DNA of 64,000 nucleotides from NCBI GenBank assembly GCA_019359155.1, contig JAHHHV010000075.1, positions 53,362 to 117,361 on the forward strand. Direction: 5' to 3'. A program made the position numbers and the translations under genes. Source of the stretch: Pegethrix bostrychoides GSE-TBD4-15B. GTDB taxonomy: Bacteria > Cyanobacteriota > Cyanobacteriia > Elainellales > Elainellaceae. The notes under the pieces were generated by a model. It worked only from the letters and a program-made list of their open reading frames with translations. It searched no databases and was not told where the DNA came from. Positions 8,341-16,661 of the stretch are shown here, piece by piece (position 1 is the stretch's first letter; every line of letters begins with the position of its first letter).

Positions 8341-9720
8341 ATGCTCAACTCTCTTCCCCGCTCTGCGAAGCTGAAGCAGGCTGCAACTGAGTTTGTGACT
8401 CAGAAGCTGCTATTTGGGCATGAACCCAGCCTGGAGCTAACGGCCATTTTGATGGTCTATTTTGTCCAAGGGATTCTGGGTCTGTCACGGCTGGCAATTA
8501 GCTTTTTTCTCAAAGACGAGCTGGCGCTGGGTCCGGCGCAGGTCTCGGCCTTTATGGGAATTGCGGCGCTGCCCTGGATGATCAAGCCGCTGTTTGGCTT
8601 CATCTCAGACGGCCTGCCCATCTTTGGCTATCGTCGTCGTCCCTACCTGGTGCTGTCAGGGCTGCTGGGCACGGTAGCTTGGCTGTTGCTGGCAACGGTG
8701 GTGCAGAATGCCTGGTCGGCGACAGCGGCAATTGCCCTCAGCTCTCTGTCGGTGGCCTTCGCGGATGTGATTGTCGATTCGCTGGTGGTGGAGCGGGCGC
8801 GGCAGGAGTCGCTGCAAGAGTCGGGATCGCTCCAGTCGATCTGCTGGGGGGCTTCGGCGCTGGGCGGTCTGATTACCGCCTATTTCAGCGGGATGCTGCT
8901 AGAGCATTTCACAACCCGCACCGTGTTCGGCATTACCGCGATTTTTCCGCTACTGGTGGCGCTGGTAGCCTGGTGGATCATTGAGGAGCGCACTGAGCGG
9001 CGGCAGGACTGGGCAGCAGTGCGAGGGCAGATTGGGCAGCTCAAGGCGGCAGTCACCCAGAAATCGATCTGGCTGCCGACGGCGTTCGTGTTTTTGTGGC
9101 AGGCGACCCCCACCGCAGATGCGGCCTTCTTTTTCTTCACCACCAACGAGCTAGGGTTTCAGCCGGAGTTTTTGGGGCGGGTGCGACTGGTGACGAGTCT
9201 GGCTTCGCTGGTTGGTATCTGGCTGTTTCAGCGGTTTTTGCGCGGCCTGCCCTTCCGGGTGATTTTCGGTTGGACAATGGTGATTTCGGCGGTGCTGGGG
9301 ATGACGACATTGCTGCTGGTGACGCATACCAACCGCGCCATCGGCATTGACGACCGCTGGTTTAGCCTGGGCGACAGCTTAATTCTGACCGTGATGGGGC
9401 AGATTGCCTACATGCCCGTGCTGGTGCTGGCGGCGCGTCTCTGTCCACCGGGGGTTGAGGCGACGCTGTTTGCGCTGCTGATGTCGGTTTCCAACCTGGC
9501 GGGGCTGGTGTCTTACGAGCTGGGGGCGCTGCTGATGCAAGGGCTGGGCATTAGCGAAACTAACTTTACGCAGCTCTGGCTGCTGGTGATTATCACCAAT
9601 CTCAGCACGCTGCTGCCGCTGCCGTTTTTGGGCTGGCTACCGATGGCCGAAACCGAGTCTGAGCCGCTCGTCTTGCCGCCTGAAGCTGAGCTGGCTGGCG
9701 TTGCGCCTGAGCTGAGCTAA
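8341..9720 (+). CDS. BT1/FBT-family folate-biopterin (MFS) transporter
   Basis: 459 residues with about twelve hydrophobic segments. FVQGILGLSRLAISFFLKDE, ALPWMIKPLFGFISDGLPIF and GYRRRPYL are hallmarks of the BT1 family shared by Leishmania biopterin transporters and the cyanobacterial/plastid folate carrier. The likely role is pterin or folate movement across the cytoplasmic or another membrane; the exact substrate is uncertain, since several paralogues exist in cyanobacteria. The ATG follows an AT-rich stretch. The carotenoid oxygenase gene starts 48 bases downstream on the same strand, so the two are probably cotranscribed. Confidence 0.9.
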   Translation: MLNSLPRSAKLKQAATEFVTQKLLFGHEPSLELTAILMVYFVQGILGLSRLAISFFLKDELALGPAQVSAFMGIAALPWMIKPLFGFISDGLPIFGYRRRPYLVLSGLLGTVAWLLLATVVQNAWSATAAIALSSLSVAFADVIVDSLVVERARQESLQESGSLQSICWGASALGGLITAYFSGMLLEHFTTRTVFGITAIFPLLVALVAWWIIEERTERRQDWAAVRGQIGQLKAAVTQKSIWLPTAFVFLWQATPTADAAFFFFTTNELGFQPEFLGRVRLVTSLASLVGIWLFQRFLRGLPFRVIFGWTMVISAVLGMTTLLLVTHTNRAIGIDDRWFSLGDSLILTVMGQIAYMPVLVLAARLCPPGVEATLFALLMSVSNLAGLVSYELGALLMQGLGISETNFTQLWLLVIITNLSTLLPLPFLGWLPMAETESEPLVLPPEAELAGVAPELS

Positions 9721-9768
9721 TCCAAATTTACTAGACCCCCTCACCACCTCACGATTAGGAAATCTGCT

Positions 9769-11283
9769 ATGAGCTTTTTGGGCGAACGCGCAACGCTGCC
9801 AAATCCAGAGCTAGACGCAAATCTAGACGCAAATCTGGCCTCTTACGAGCTGCAAGACTGGCGCAAGGGCTATGATTCTCTGCGGACAGAACATGACTAC
9901 TGGATTGACGAGATCATAGGCGAAATCCCGGCTGAGCTAAGCGGCACGCTGTTCCGCAACGGGCCGGGGCTGCTGGAGATTGGCGGCCAGCCGGTGCATC
10001 ATCCGTTTGATGGCGACGGCATGATCTGTGCCTTTAGCTTTGGCGAAGGTCGCGCTCATTTCCGGAATCGGTTTGTGCGGACACAGGCGTTCTTGGAAGA
10101 AGAAGCGGCGGGCAAAATTCTCTATCGGGGCGTATTTGGTACGGCAAAACCGGGTGGTTGGCTGGCCAACGCCTTCGACCTGCGGCTGAAAAACATCGCC
10201 AATACGAATGTGCTCTACTGGGGCGACAAGCTCTTGGCACTCTGGGAAGCCGCTGAACCGCACCGGCTCGACCCGGCGACGCTAGAAACGTTGGGCTTAG
10301 ACTATTTGGACGGCGTAATTTCACCGGGCGGCGCATTTGCGGCTCACCCTCGGATTGATCCAGCCTGCGAGCTAGATGACGGCGCGCCCTGCCTAGTGAA
10401 TTTCTCGCTCAAAGCTGGCCTCTCCACCACGATTACGATTTACGAATTTGCGCCCTCCGGCCAGATTCTGCGCCAGCACGCCCATTCGGTGCCCGGTTTC
10501 GCCTTCATGCATGACTTCGCAATCACGCCGAACTACTGCATTTTCTTCCAGGCTCCCATGTCGTTCAATCCGCTGCCCTTTTTGATGGGCTTTAAGGGCG
10601 CGGGTCAATGCCTACAGCCCCGGCTTAGCCAGCCCACGCAGGTGATCGTGATTCCCCGGAACGGCGGCAAGGCGCAGCAGATTCCGGTCGAGTCTGGCTT
10701 TGTGTTCCATCACGCCAACGCCTTTGAGCAGGATGGCTTACTCTACGTCGATTCGGTCTGCTATGGCGGCTTCCCGTCGATTGATGCGGGCGAAGACTAC
10801 CGTGAGGTGCGGTTTGAGCGGCTTGATCCGGGGCAGCTCTGGCGGTTCAAGCTGAATCTCGCCACCCCAAGCGCCGAGCGAGAGCTGCTAGAGTCGCGCT
10901 GCTGCGAATTTCCGGTACTGCATCCCGATTACGTGGGGCGACCCTATCGCTACGTCTATCTGGGTGCAGCCGACCGTCCGACGGGCAACGCCCCCCTGCA
11001 AGGCGTAGTTAAGCTCGATCTGCAAACGGGCGAGCGTCAGCTTTGGAGTGCTGCGCCACGCGGCTTTGCCGGAGAGCCAATCTTTGTACCGCGCCCCGGT
11101 AGCGATGCCGAAGATGACGGCTGGCTGCTGCTGCTGATCTTCAACGCAGAGCTAGAGCGCTCGGAGTTGGTGATCCTGAACGCGCAGGATTTGAGCGAGC
11201 CACTGGCCAAGCTGCGGCTGAAGCACCATGTTCCCTATGGACTGCACGGCAGCTTCACGCCAGAGCGGTTTGGGGTGGAATAG
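9769..11283 (+). CDS. Carotenoid cleavage oxygenase (RPE65/apocarotenoid oxygenase family)
   Basis: 504 residues. The four Fe(II)-binding histidines fall in FAAHPRIDP, FAFMHDFAIT, FVFHHANAF and PYGLHGSFTP. HHPFDGDGMI near the N-terminus is also conserved. Cyanobacterial members cleave carotenoids or apocarotenals; the closest characterised type is the Diox1/ACO apocarotenoid 15,15'-oxygenase that makes retinal, but NosCCD-like activities cannot be excluded. It is probably a soluble enzyme attached to membranes. The N-terminus contains a 12-bp tandem duplication (LDANLDAN) before the conserved part. Start ATG at 9769. Confidence 0.9.
   Translation: MSFLGERATLPNPELDANLDANLASYELQDWRKGYDSLRTEHDYWIDEIIGEIPAELSGTLFRNGPGLLEIGGQPVHHPFDGDGMICAFSFGEGRAHFRNRFVRTQAFLEEEAAGKILYRGVFGTAKPGGWLANAFDLRLKNIANTNVLYWGDKLLALWEAAEPHRLDPATLETLGLDYLDGVISPGGAFAAHPRIDPACELDDGAPCLVNFSLKAGLSTTITIYEFAPSGQILRQHAHSVPGFAFMHDFAITPNYCIFFQAPMSFNPLPFLMGFKGAGQCLQPRLSQPTQVIVIPRNGGKAQQIPVESGFVFHHANAFEQDGLLYVDSVCYGGFPSIDAGEDYREVRFERLDPGQLWRFKLNLATPSAERELLESRCCEFPVLHPDYVGRPYRYVYLGAADRPTGNAPLQGVVKLDLQTGERQLWSAAPRGFAGEPIFVPRPGSDAEDDGWLLLLIFNAELERSELVILNAQDLSEPLAKLRLKHHVPYGLHGSFTPERFGVE
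9811..9834. repeat. 12-bp perfect in-frame tandem duplication (LDAN twice)
   Basis: CTAGACGCAAAT occurs twice in a row near codon 15 of the carotenoid oxygenase gene. Confidence 0.9.
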
Positions 11284-11298
11284 CCAGAAGACCCTCAG

Positions 11299-12051
11299 CT
11301 AGCCATGAATGCCGCATTCGGTTTTGGCCGTGCCGCGCCAGCGACCCGCGCGTTCCTCTTCGCCGGCTTCAGTGGGCGTGGTCAGGGGCTGGTCGCCGAT
11401 GCTGGCATAGCCCAGGTTATGCAGTGGATTGTAGGGTACGCCATGCTCGGCCACATATCGCCAGGTCTCTTTCTGCGTCCAGCCAGCCAGCGGATTGATT
11501 TTGAGCCGACCTGCGGTGTCTCGCTCAAAAATCGGCAGTTCAGCACGGTTTGCCGACTGGTCGCGTCGTCGTCCGGTCATCCAGGCCGTTGCCTTTAGCT
11601 CTGCCAAACCGCGCTGGAGTGGCTCGATTTTGGTCAGGAGATGAAACTGCTGCACGTCGCGTTCCCAAAGCGCTTCGCCGTGCTGGGCGGCAAATTCTTG
11701 TTGGGTATTGGCCGCTCGGTAAACATGCAGATCGAGGTCGTAGTGCCGCTGAGCTTGGGCGACGAGCGCCAGCGTTTCTGGAAAATGGTGTAGCGTGTCT
11801 AGAAACAGCACGGGCAGGGGATGCTTGAGCTGGTGGTAGAGTATGTCCATGATTACCATGCCGTCTACGCCAAACGAACTGGTCTGCACCAAGCCTGCTG
11901 GCAAGTTGGCGATGCACCAGGCCAGAATTTCGACTGGATGCGCGGTGGCAAAGCGGCGGTTGAGTTCTTCCAGATCAAGCTGGCCAATATCGAGCCGGTT
12001 GATATTGAGAGGTGAGTGAAGCTGCGGTCGCGTGATTGTGTCGCTGGACAT
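11299..12051 (-). CDS. cysH: Phosphoadenylyl-sulfate reductase (thioredoxin)
   Basis: 250 residues. The nucleotide-binding part includes TSSFGVDGMVIMDIL and WMTGRRRDQSANRAELP. The C-terminus carries the redox-active cysteine in KTECGIHG. The two Cys-Cys pairs that hold the 4Fe-4S cluster of APS reductases are absent: KIEPLQRGL and YASIGDQPLTTP stand where those cysteines would be. That makes it a PAPS-specific enzyme using thioredoxin. It produces sulfite for cysteine synthesis in the cytosol. It is convergent with the carotenoid oxygenase gene, with 15 bases between the stops. Confidence 0.93.
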   Translation of the reverse strand: MSSDTITRPQLHSPLNINRLDIGQLDLEELNRRFATAHPVEILAWCIANLPAGLVQTSSFGVDGMVIMDILYHQLKHPLPVLFLDTLHHFPETLALVAQAQRHYDLDLHVYRAANTQQEFAAQHGEALWERDVQQFHLLTKIEPLQRGLAELKATAWMTGRRRDQSANRAELPIFERDTAGRLKINPLAGWTQKETWRYVAEHGVPYNPLHNLGYASIGDQPLTTPTEAGEEERAGRWRGTAKTECGIHG

Positions 12052-12149
12052 TCCCTTCTAACCTGAGTTTGTAGAGATATCTCTCTATAAGAGATCTATA
12101 AGAGCATTTTAGCCTAAAGGCACATATTCCGAGCGGAAAACAGGAGAAC

Positions 12150-12425
12150 ATGCTGCAACTCATTCTGTACAGTAAGCCAGGTTGTCATCTCTGTGAAGGG
12201 CTACAAGAGAAATTGGTTCAGATTCAGCCGCCGCCTGTGCTGGAAGTCCGAGATATTACCAGCCGCGACGATTGGTTTGCCGCCTACGAGTACGAAATCC
12301 CGGTGCTGGTGGATGCCGTCTCTCAGCGAACGCTGCCGCGACCCTCGCCCCGCGCCACGGTGGCTCAGCTTGAGAAAATGTTGGCAAAGTATCTGTCAGA
12401 ATCTCAGCAAAATGAGACAAAATAA
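12150..12425 (+). CDS. Glutaredoxin-like (DUF836) protein
   Basis: 91 residues, thioredoxin fold. The redox motif CHLC follows the first strand (LILYSKPGCHLCEG), and the cis-proline is in YEIPVLVD. This short family occurs widely in cyanobacteria and plastids; a role in thiol-disulfide exchange is likely but partners are unknown. GGAG six bases before the ATG supports the start. It lies 40 bases upstream of murE on the same strand, so the two are probably cotranscribed. Confidence 0.85.
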   Translation: MLQLILYSKPGCHLCEGLQEKLVQIQPPPVLEVRDITSRDDWFAAYEYEIPVLVDAVSQRTLPRPSPRATVAQLEKMLAKYLSESQQNETK

Positions 12426-12465
12426 GCGCAAGTCTTGATCACGCTGGTCTTAGGAGATGCAGGAT

Positions 12466-13962
12466 ATGAAGCTGAGACAACTGCTGGCCTTGTCTATGCC
12501 GCTCGCCAGTCTGCCCGACCACCCGGCCTTGGAGTCGGACGTGCAGGGGCTATCCACCAACTCACACGCCTGCCAGCCCGGAGATCTATTTATCGGAATG
12601 CCGGGAACCCGCGTGGATGGCGGCGAATTCTGGCCGGGAGCGGTTGCCGCAGGCGCTCTGGCTGCCGTCGTCTCGGATGTCGCCGCCAAAACCCAGCCTA
12701 GCTCCTCAGCCTGCCTGATCGCCTGCCCTGACATGACTCAAGCCTGCGCGCGGCTAGCGGCCACTTTTTATGGCTATCCGGCTCAGACAATGCAGCTCGT
12801 GGGGGTAACCGGCACCAACGGCAAAACCACCACTACCCACCTGATTGAATATCTGCTGCTGCAAGCTCAGCGCCCCACTGCGCTGTTTGGCACGCTCTAC
12901 GCTCGCTGGGCGGGCTATCAGCAGACGGCCCAGCACACTACGCCCTTTGCGCTGGAGCTACAGCAGCAGCTCGCTGAAGCAGTGGCGGCAGGCAGTGAGA
13001 TTGCCATTATGGAGGTGAGTTCTCACGCGCTGGCGCAGGGGCGAGTCGCAGGCTGTACGTTTGAGGTAGCTGTATTCACCAACCTCACCCAAGATCACTT
13101 GGACTACCACAAAGATCTTGACGACTACTTTGCCGCTAAAGCGCTGCTGTTTAACGCCGACTATTTGCAGGGTCGCGCGGTGGTGAATCTGGATGATCCC
13201 TACGGCCAGCAGCTAATTGCGCAGGCAGCTTCGCCCGTCTGGTCATACAGCGTCGCCAATTCGCAAGCTGACCTCTGGATGAGCGATTTGGTCTATGAGT
13301 CAGAGGGCGTAACAGGAACGCTGCATACGCCTGTCGGGGAAATCGCGTTTTGCTCACCGCTGGTGGGGCAGTTTAATCTGGCGAATCTGCTAGCGGCGGT
13401 GGGGGCGGTGCTGCATCTGGGCTTGGATTTGGATGCGATTGCGGCGGCTCTGCCTGAGTTTGCGGGCGTGCCGGGGCGAATGGAGCAGGTGCAGGTGCAG
13501 GCCAATCAGGATATCAGCGTGATAGTTGACTACGCCCATACGCCCGACAGCCTGGAGAATATGCTGCGCGCGGCGCGTCCCTTTGTCGATCGGCGGCTGA
13601 TCTGCGTGTTTGGCTGTGGCGGTGACCGCGACCGCACCAAGCGTCCCCAAATGGGTGCAATTGCCGCCGAGCTGTCCGACTGGGCGGTCGTGACCTCTGA
13701 CAATCCACGCACCGAAGAACCGCAGCAGATTCTCGATGACATTCTAGCGGGCATTCCAGCTAGCGTTACCCCAACCGTATTAGCAGATCGAGCTGCCGCC
13801 ATCCAAACCGCAATTTTGGAAGCTCAGCCTGGAGATGCGGTGCTGATTGCTGGCAAAGGCCACGAAGACTACCAGATTTTGGGCACCGAGAAAGTGCATT
13901 TCGACGACCGCGAGCAGGCCAGAGCTGCCCTGATGCAGCGCCTGATGCAGCGATTGAGTTAG
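12466..13962 (+). CDS. murE: UDP-MurNAc-L-Ala-D-Glu:meso-diaminopimelate ligase
   Basis: 498 residues. The ATP loop is GVTGTNGKTTTTHLIEYL, the UDP/Mur region has SSHALAQGRVAG, and DNPRTEEP is the signature for meso-diaminopimelate rather than lysine. It adds the third peptide residue in cytoplasmic peptidoglycan precursor synthesis. Two ATGs are possible (12457 and 12466). AGGAG at 12452-12456 abuts the first but sits nine bases from the second, and MKLRQLLA is the usual MurE opening, so 12466 is chosen. The C-terminus LMQRLMQRLS is extended by a 12-bp tandem duplication. Confidence 0.95.
   Translation: MKLRQLLALSMPLASLPDHPALESDVQGLSTNSHACQPGDLFIGMPGTRVDGGEFWPGAVAAGALAAVVSDVAAKTQPSSSACLIACPDMTQACARLAATFYGYPAQTMQLVGVTGTNGKTTTTHLIEYLLLQAQRPTALFGTLYARWAGYQQTAQHTTPFALELQQQLAEAVAAGSEIAIMEVSSHALAQGRVAGCTFEVAVFTNLTQDHLDYHKDLDDYFAAKALLFNADYLQGRAVVNLDDPYGQQLIAQAASPVWSYSVANSQADLWMSDLVYESEGVTGTLHTPVGEIAFCSPLVGQFNLANLLAAVGAVLHLGLDLDAIAAALPEFAGVPGRMEQVQVQANQDISVIVDYAHTPDSLENMLRAARPFVDRRLICVFGCGGDRDRTKRPQMGAIAAELSDWAVVTSDNPRTEEPQQILDDILAGIPASVTPTVLADRAAAIQTAILEAQPGDAVLIAGKGHEDYQILGTEKVHFDDREQARAALMQRLMQRLS
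13930..13953. repeat. 12-bp in-frame tandem duplication at the murE 3' end
   Basis: CTGATGCAGCGC is followed by CTGATGCAGCGA, encoding LMQR twice just before the stop. Confidence 0.9.
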
Positions 13963-14064
13963 CAGCTAGGATTCCTGAATCGTCTCAGTCTGATCAATTA
14001 GCCATTGAATCAACTGATGAAGTAACTGTGAGTTTTGTTGCAGTCTGTGCAATCGAGGCTGTAT

Positions 14065-14088
14065 AGATTACTTAAGAGATTACTTGGA
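14065..14088. repeat. 12-bp tandem duplication upstream of the DICT kinase gene
   Basis: AGATTACTTAAG is followed by AGATTACTTGGA in the murE-kinase spacer. Confidence 0.85.
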
Positions 14089-14121
14089 TGCATCCACAAA
14101 ATTCCCTCAGCGTTCCTTCCC

Positions 14122-15717
14122 ATGCCCTCAACCCACCCGCCGGATCAATCGCTCTACGAACTCGCCATCGCGACCGATCCAAGCTTGCAGCTGCTTCAGC
14201 TCAGCCCCACCACGTTTAAGTCCATGGTCAGCCTGCTGTTCGATTTTTTAATTGAGCAGTCGCTGCCAGCCACAATTTGGGTGAAGCTGCCGCGCGGCGA
14301 GGTCTGGCAAGCCGAGATCGCCCGCTTTTGTGAGCAGAGTTCCGCCCCTTACAGCCTCTATAGCCTGCAAACCGAGCCTAAACCAGAGTTGCCTCTAGCT
14401 GCTAGCTCTCAGCCCCCTCTGCCCGTGAATCCGCTCTACCAGACTGTGCCCACCGCCGATATTACGCTGCCAGTAGCCTGGAATCCGTCGCGCCGTGCCG
14501 CGAATACCGAAGCTGCTGACGAGCTATTTGACGATTTTGCTGATCTCCCCAGCACCACAATTGACAGGTCCGGCGTTCAGACGCTGCCGCTCTCTGCCGA
14601 CAGCCAGCTCAAGCGCGAATATTTTGTGCTGGTGGTCTCAGCCAAATTTCAGGGATTGATCTCTGCTTACCGCTCTCGGTTGCTTCAGCCAGAGGGGGGA
14701 CAGCCATCGGAGTCTAGCGAGCGCATCCATCCGCTGCTGGGGCTTTGCTGCCTTGATCCGACCATACTCCAGCCAGTCTTGGAAACTGGGATTCATGCGG
14801 CAATTTGCTCTGGTCAGCCCGATGCGAGCAGCGCCGAACTGCAGCCGCTGTTAATTTCCTGGCAAAGCCTGATGCAAACCTACGAAATGTCTGCTGACCC
14901 GGTGCTGCTGGGGCGACTGCTGGCCATGCAGATGCAGCGCCAAGAAGACCTGTGGCGCAGCAGTATGGCACAGCGCCGACTAGCCGAGGCGATGCCGCAG
15001 CTGCAGCAGGAGAATACAGATCTGCTGAACGACTTGCAGGGCAAGGATGAGTTTATTAAAAATATCGGCTTGGAGCTTCGCACGCCGCTCTCGACGATGA
15101 AAACAGCGCTGTCGCTACTCAATTCGCCCAGCATCAAGCCGCCGCAGCGCCAGCGCTATATGGAGATGCTCAGCCAGGAATGTGATCGCCAGGGTTTGCT
15201 GATTTCGGGCGTGCTGGATCTGGTGCAGCTAGAGAGCGGCGCGGATTTGGTGCAGATGGAGCCGCTGCGCCTGTCGGAGATTGTGCCGGGTGTGGTGAGC
15301 ACCTATCAGCCGCTCGCCCAAGAAAAAGGCGTGATGCTGGCTTATGTGGTGCCCGAAGATTTGCCGCCTGTCTCTTGCGCCACGGCTTGGCTGAGGCAAA
15401 TTGTGATCAACCTGCTGCACAACAGCATTAAGTTTACGCCCAAGGGCGGACAGGTTTGGGTGCGGGCCAAGCAGCAGGGCGATTTGGTGCAGATGGAGTT
15501 TCGCGATAGCGGCATCGGCATTGCTTCAGCCGATTTGCCGCGCATTTTCAACCGCTTCTATCGGGTGCGCGGCATCCCTGAAGACGCAAACGGTGTGGGG
15601 CTAGGGCTGGCGATTGTGCGACAGCTACTGCTGCGTTCTGGCGGCTCAATTGGCGTAAGAAGCAAGCCGGGCGAAGGCTCTGTCTTTACGGTTCAGATAC
15701 CAATCTATCAGCAGTGA
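14122..15717 (+). CDS. DICT-domain sensor histidine kinase homologue lacking the H-box histidine
   Basis: 531 residues from the ATG at 14122; a TTG 29 codons earlier is possible but lies in a duplicated spacer. Residues about 10-260 form a DICT-like sensory domain, starting SLYELAIATDPSLQLLQLSP. A coiled-coil-like stretch near 280-310 leads to a HisKA dimerisation helix. There the expected SHELRTPL reads GLELRTPLS: the phosphoacceptor histidine is Leu317 (codon TTG at 15070). The ATP-binding half is complete, with N box NLLHNSIKFTP, G1 DSGIGIA and G2 GVGLGLAIVRQLL. The protein may bind or hydrolyse ATP, or act in a heterodimer, but cannot autophosphorylate at the normal site. No receiver or regulator gene is adjacent. 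Confidence 0.8.
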   Translation: MPSTHPPDQSLYELAIATDPSLQLLQLSPTTFKSMVSLLFDFLIEQSLPATIWVKLPRGEVWQAEIARFCEQSSAPYSLYSLQTEPKPELPLAASSQPPLPVNPLYQTVPTADITLPVAWNPSRRAANTEAADELFDDFADLPSTTIDRSGVQTLPLSADSQLKREYFVLVVSAKFQGLISAYRSRLLQPEGGQPSESSERIHPLLGLCCLDPTILQPVLETGIHAAICSGQPDASSAELQPLLISWQSLMQTYEMSADPVLLGRLLAMQMQRQEDLWRSSMAQRRLAEAMPQLQQENTDLLNDLQGKDEFIKNIGLELRTPLSTMKTALSLLNSPSIKPPQRQRYMEMLSQECDRQGLLISGVLDLVQLESGADLVQMEPLRLSEIVPGVVSTYQPLAQEKGVMLAYVVPEDLPPVSCATAWLRQIVINLLHNSIKFTPKGGQVWVRAKQQGDLVQMEFRDSGIGIASADLPRIFNRFYRVRGIPEDANGVGLGLAIVRQLLLRSGGSIGVRSKPGEGSVFTVQIPIYQQ

Positions 15718-15923
15718 ACGATATAGAAGCTGAATTATTTAGAGAAGATCAATGCGTAGTCAAGTCAATTATTATTAATCCTTGCTCAAGATAGGTCAGG
15801 CTACTCGGCTAGCGACCGCTCAGGGAAGATTCGCACCCCAAAATCCTACCGGCAGATCTGCTGGGCAATTCATGATATGATGGCGCTCGCGATTTGAAGT
15901 ATTAGGTTGGAGTATCAGGGAGC

Positions 15924-16613
15924 ATGAAGCTGTCCGTTGTGATTCCTTGCTACAACGAATTGGGCACAATCGGGCGCGTGGTGAAGGCCGTGCGGGCTTG
16001 CCCAATTCAAGATGTCGAAATCATCATTGTGGATGACTGCTCAACCGACGGCACGCGCGACCTGCTGCAAGCGATGGGTGAGGCCGACCAAATTCTCTAC
16101 CACTCCAAAAATCGCGGCAAGGGTGCAGCGCTTCGTACGGGATTTGCGGCGGCTACGGGCGATATTGTAGTGGTGCAGGATGCTGATTTGGAATATGACC
16201 CGCAGGAATTTCCAGATCTGATTGGGCCAATTTTGTCGGGGCAGGCAGATGTGGTATTTGGCTCGCGGTTTGCGGGCGGGCGACCCCATCGAGTGGTTTA
16301 TTACTGGCATATGGTGGGCAATAAGTTTTTGACTATGCTCTCCAATATGTTCACCAACATTAACTTAAGCGATATGGAAACCTGCTACAAAGCCTTCCGA
16401 CGCGAGGTGATTCAGGCCGTGCGGATTGAAGAGAATCGGTTTGGGTTTGAGCCGGAAATCACGGCTAAAGTAGCCAAGATGGGGTGCCGGATTTACGAAG
16501 TTGGGATTTCATACTATGGCCGCACCTATAAAGAGGGCAAAAAAATTGGTTGGAAAGATGGCTTCCGCGCTATGTACTGCATCCTTAGATACAATTTGTT
16601 TGCCAAGGTTTAG
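15924..16613 (+). CDS. GT2-family glycosyltransferase (polyprenyl-phosphate sugar transferase type)
   Basis: 229 residues. It begins [17 protein letters not shown], with the nucleotide motif [12 protein letters not shown] and the metal-binding [12 protein letters not shown]. There is no membrane segment at the C-terminus, as in the DPM1-like subgroup that loads a sugar from UDP/GDP onto polyprenyl phosphate at the cytoplasmic face. GGAG seven bases upstream supports the start. The GT-C-like membrane protein starts 48 bases downstream, a classic pairing in which the second enzyme uses the lipid-linked sugar on the outer face. Confidence 0.88.
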   Translation: MKLSVVIPCYNELGTIGRVVKAVRACPIQDVEIIIVDDCSTDGTRDLLQAMGEADQILYHSKNRGKGAALRTGFAAATGDIVVVQDADLEYDPQEFPDLIGPILSGQADVVFGSRFAGGRPHRVVYYWHMVGNKFLTMLSNMFTNINLSDMETCYKAFRREVIQAVRIEENRFGFEPEITAKVAKMGCRIYEVGISYYGRTYKEGKKIGWKDGFRAMYCILRYNLFAKV

Positions 16614-16661
16614 GCTGCTGGCTGTGCCCTGCTGAGACAACTCTACCTGCGAACGTTGCCC

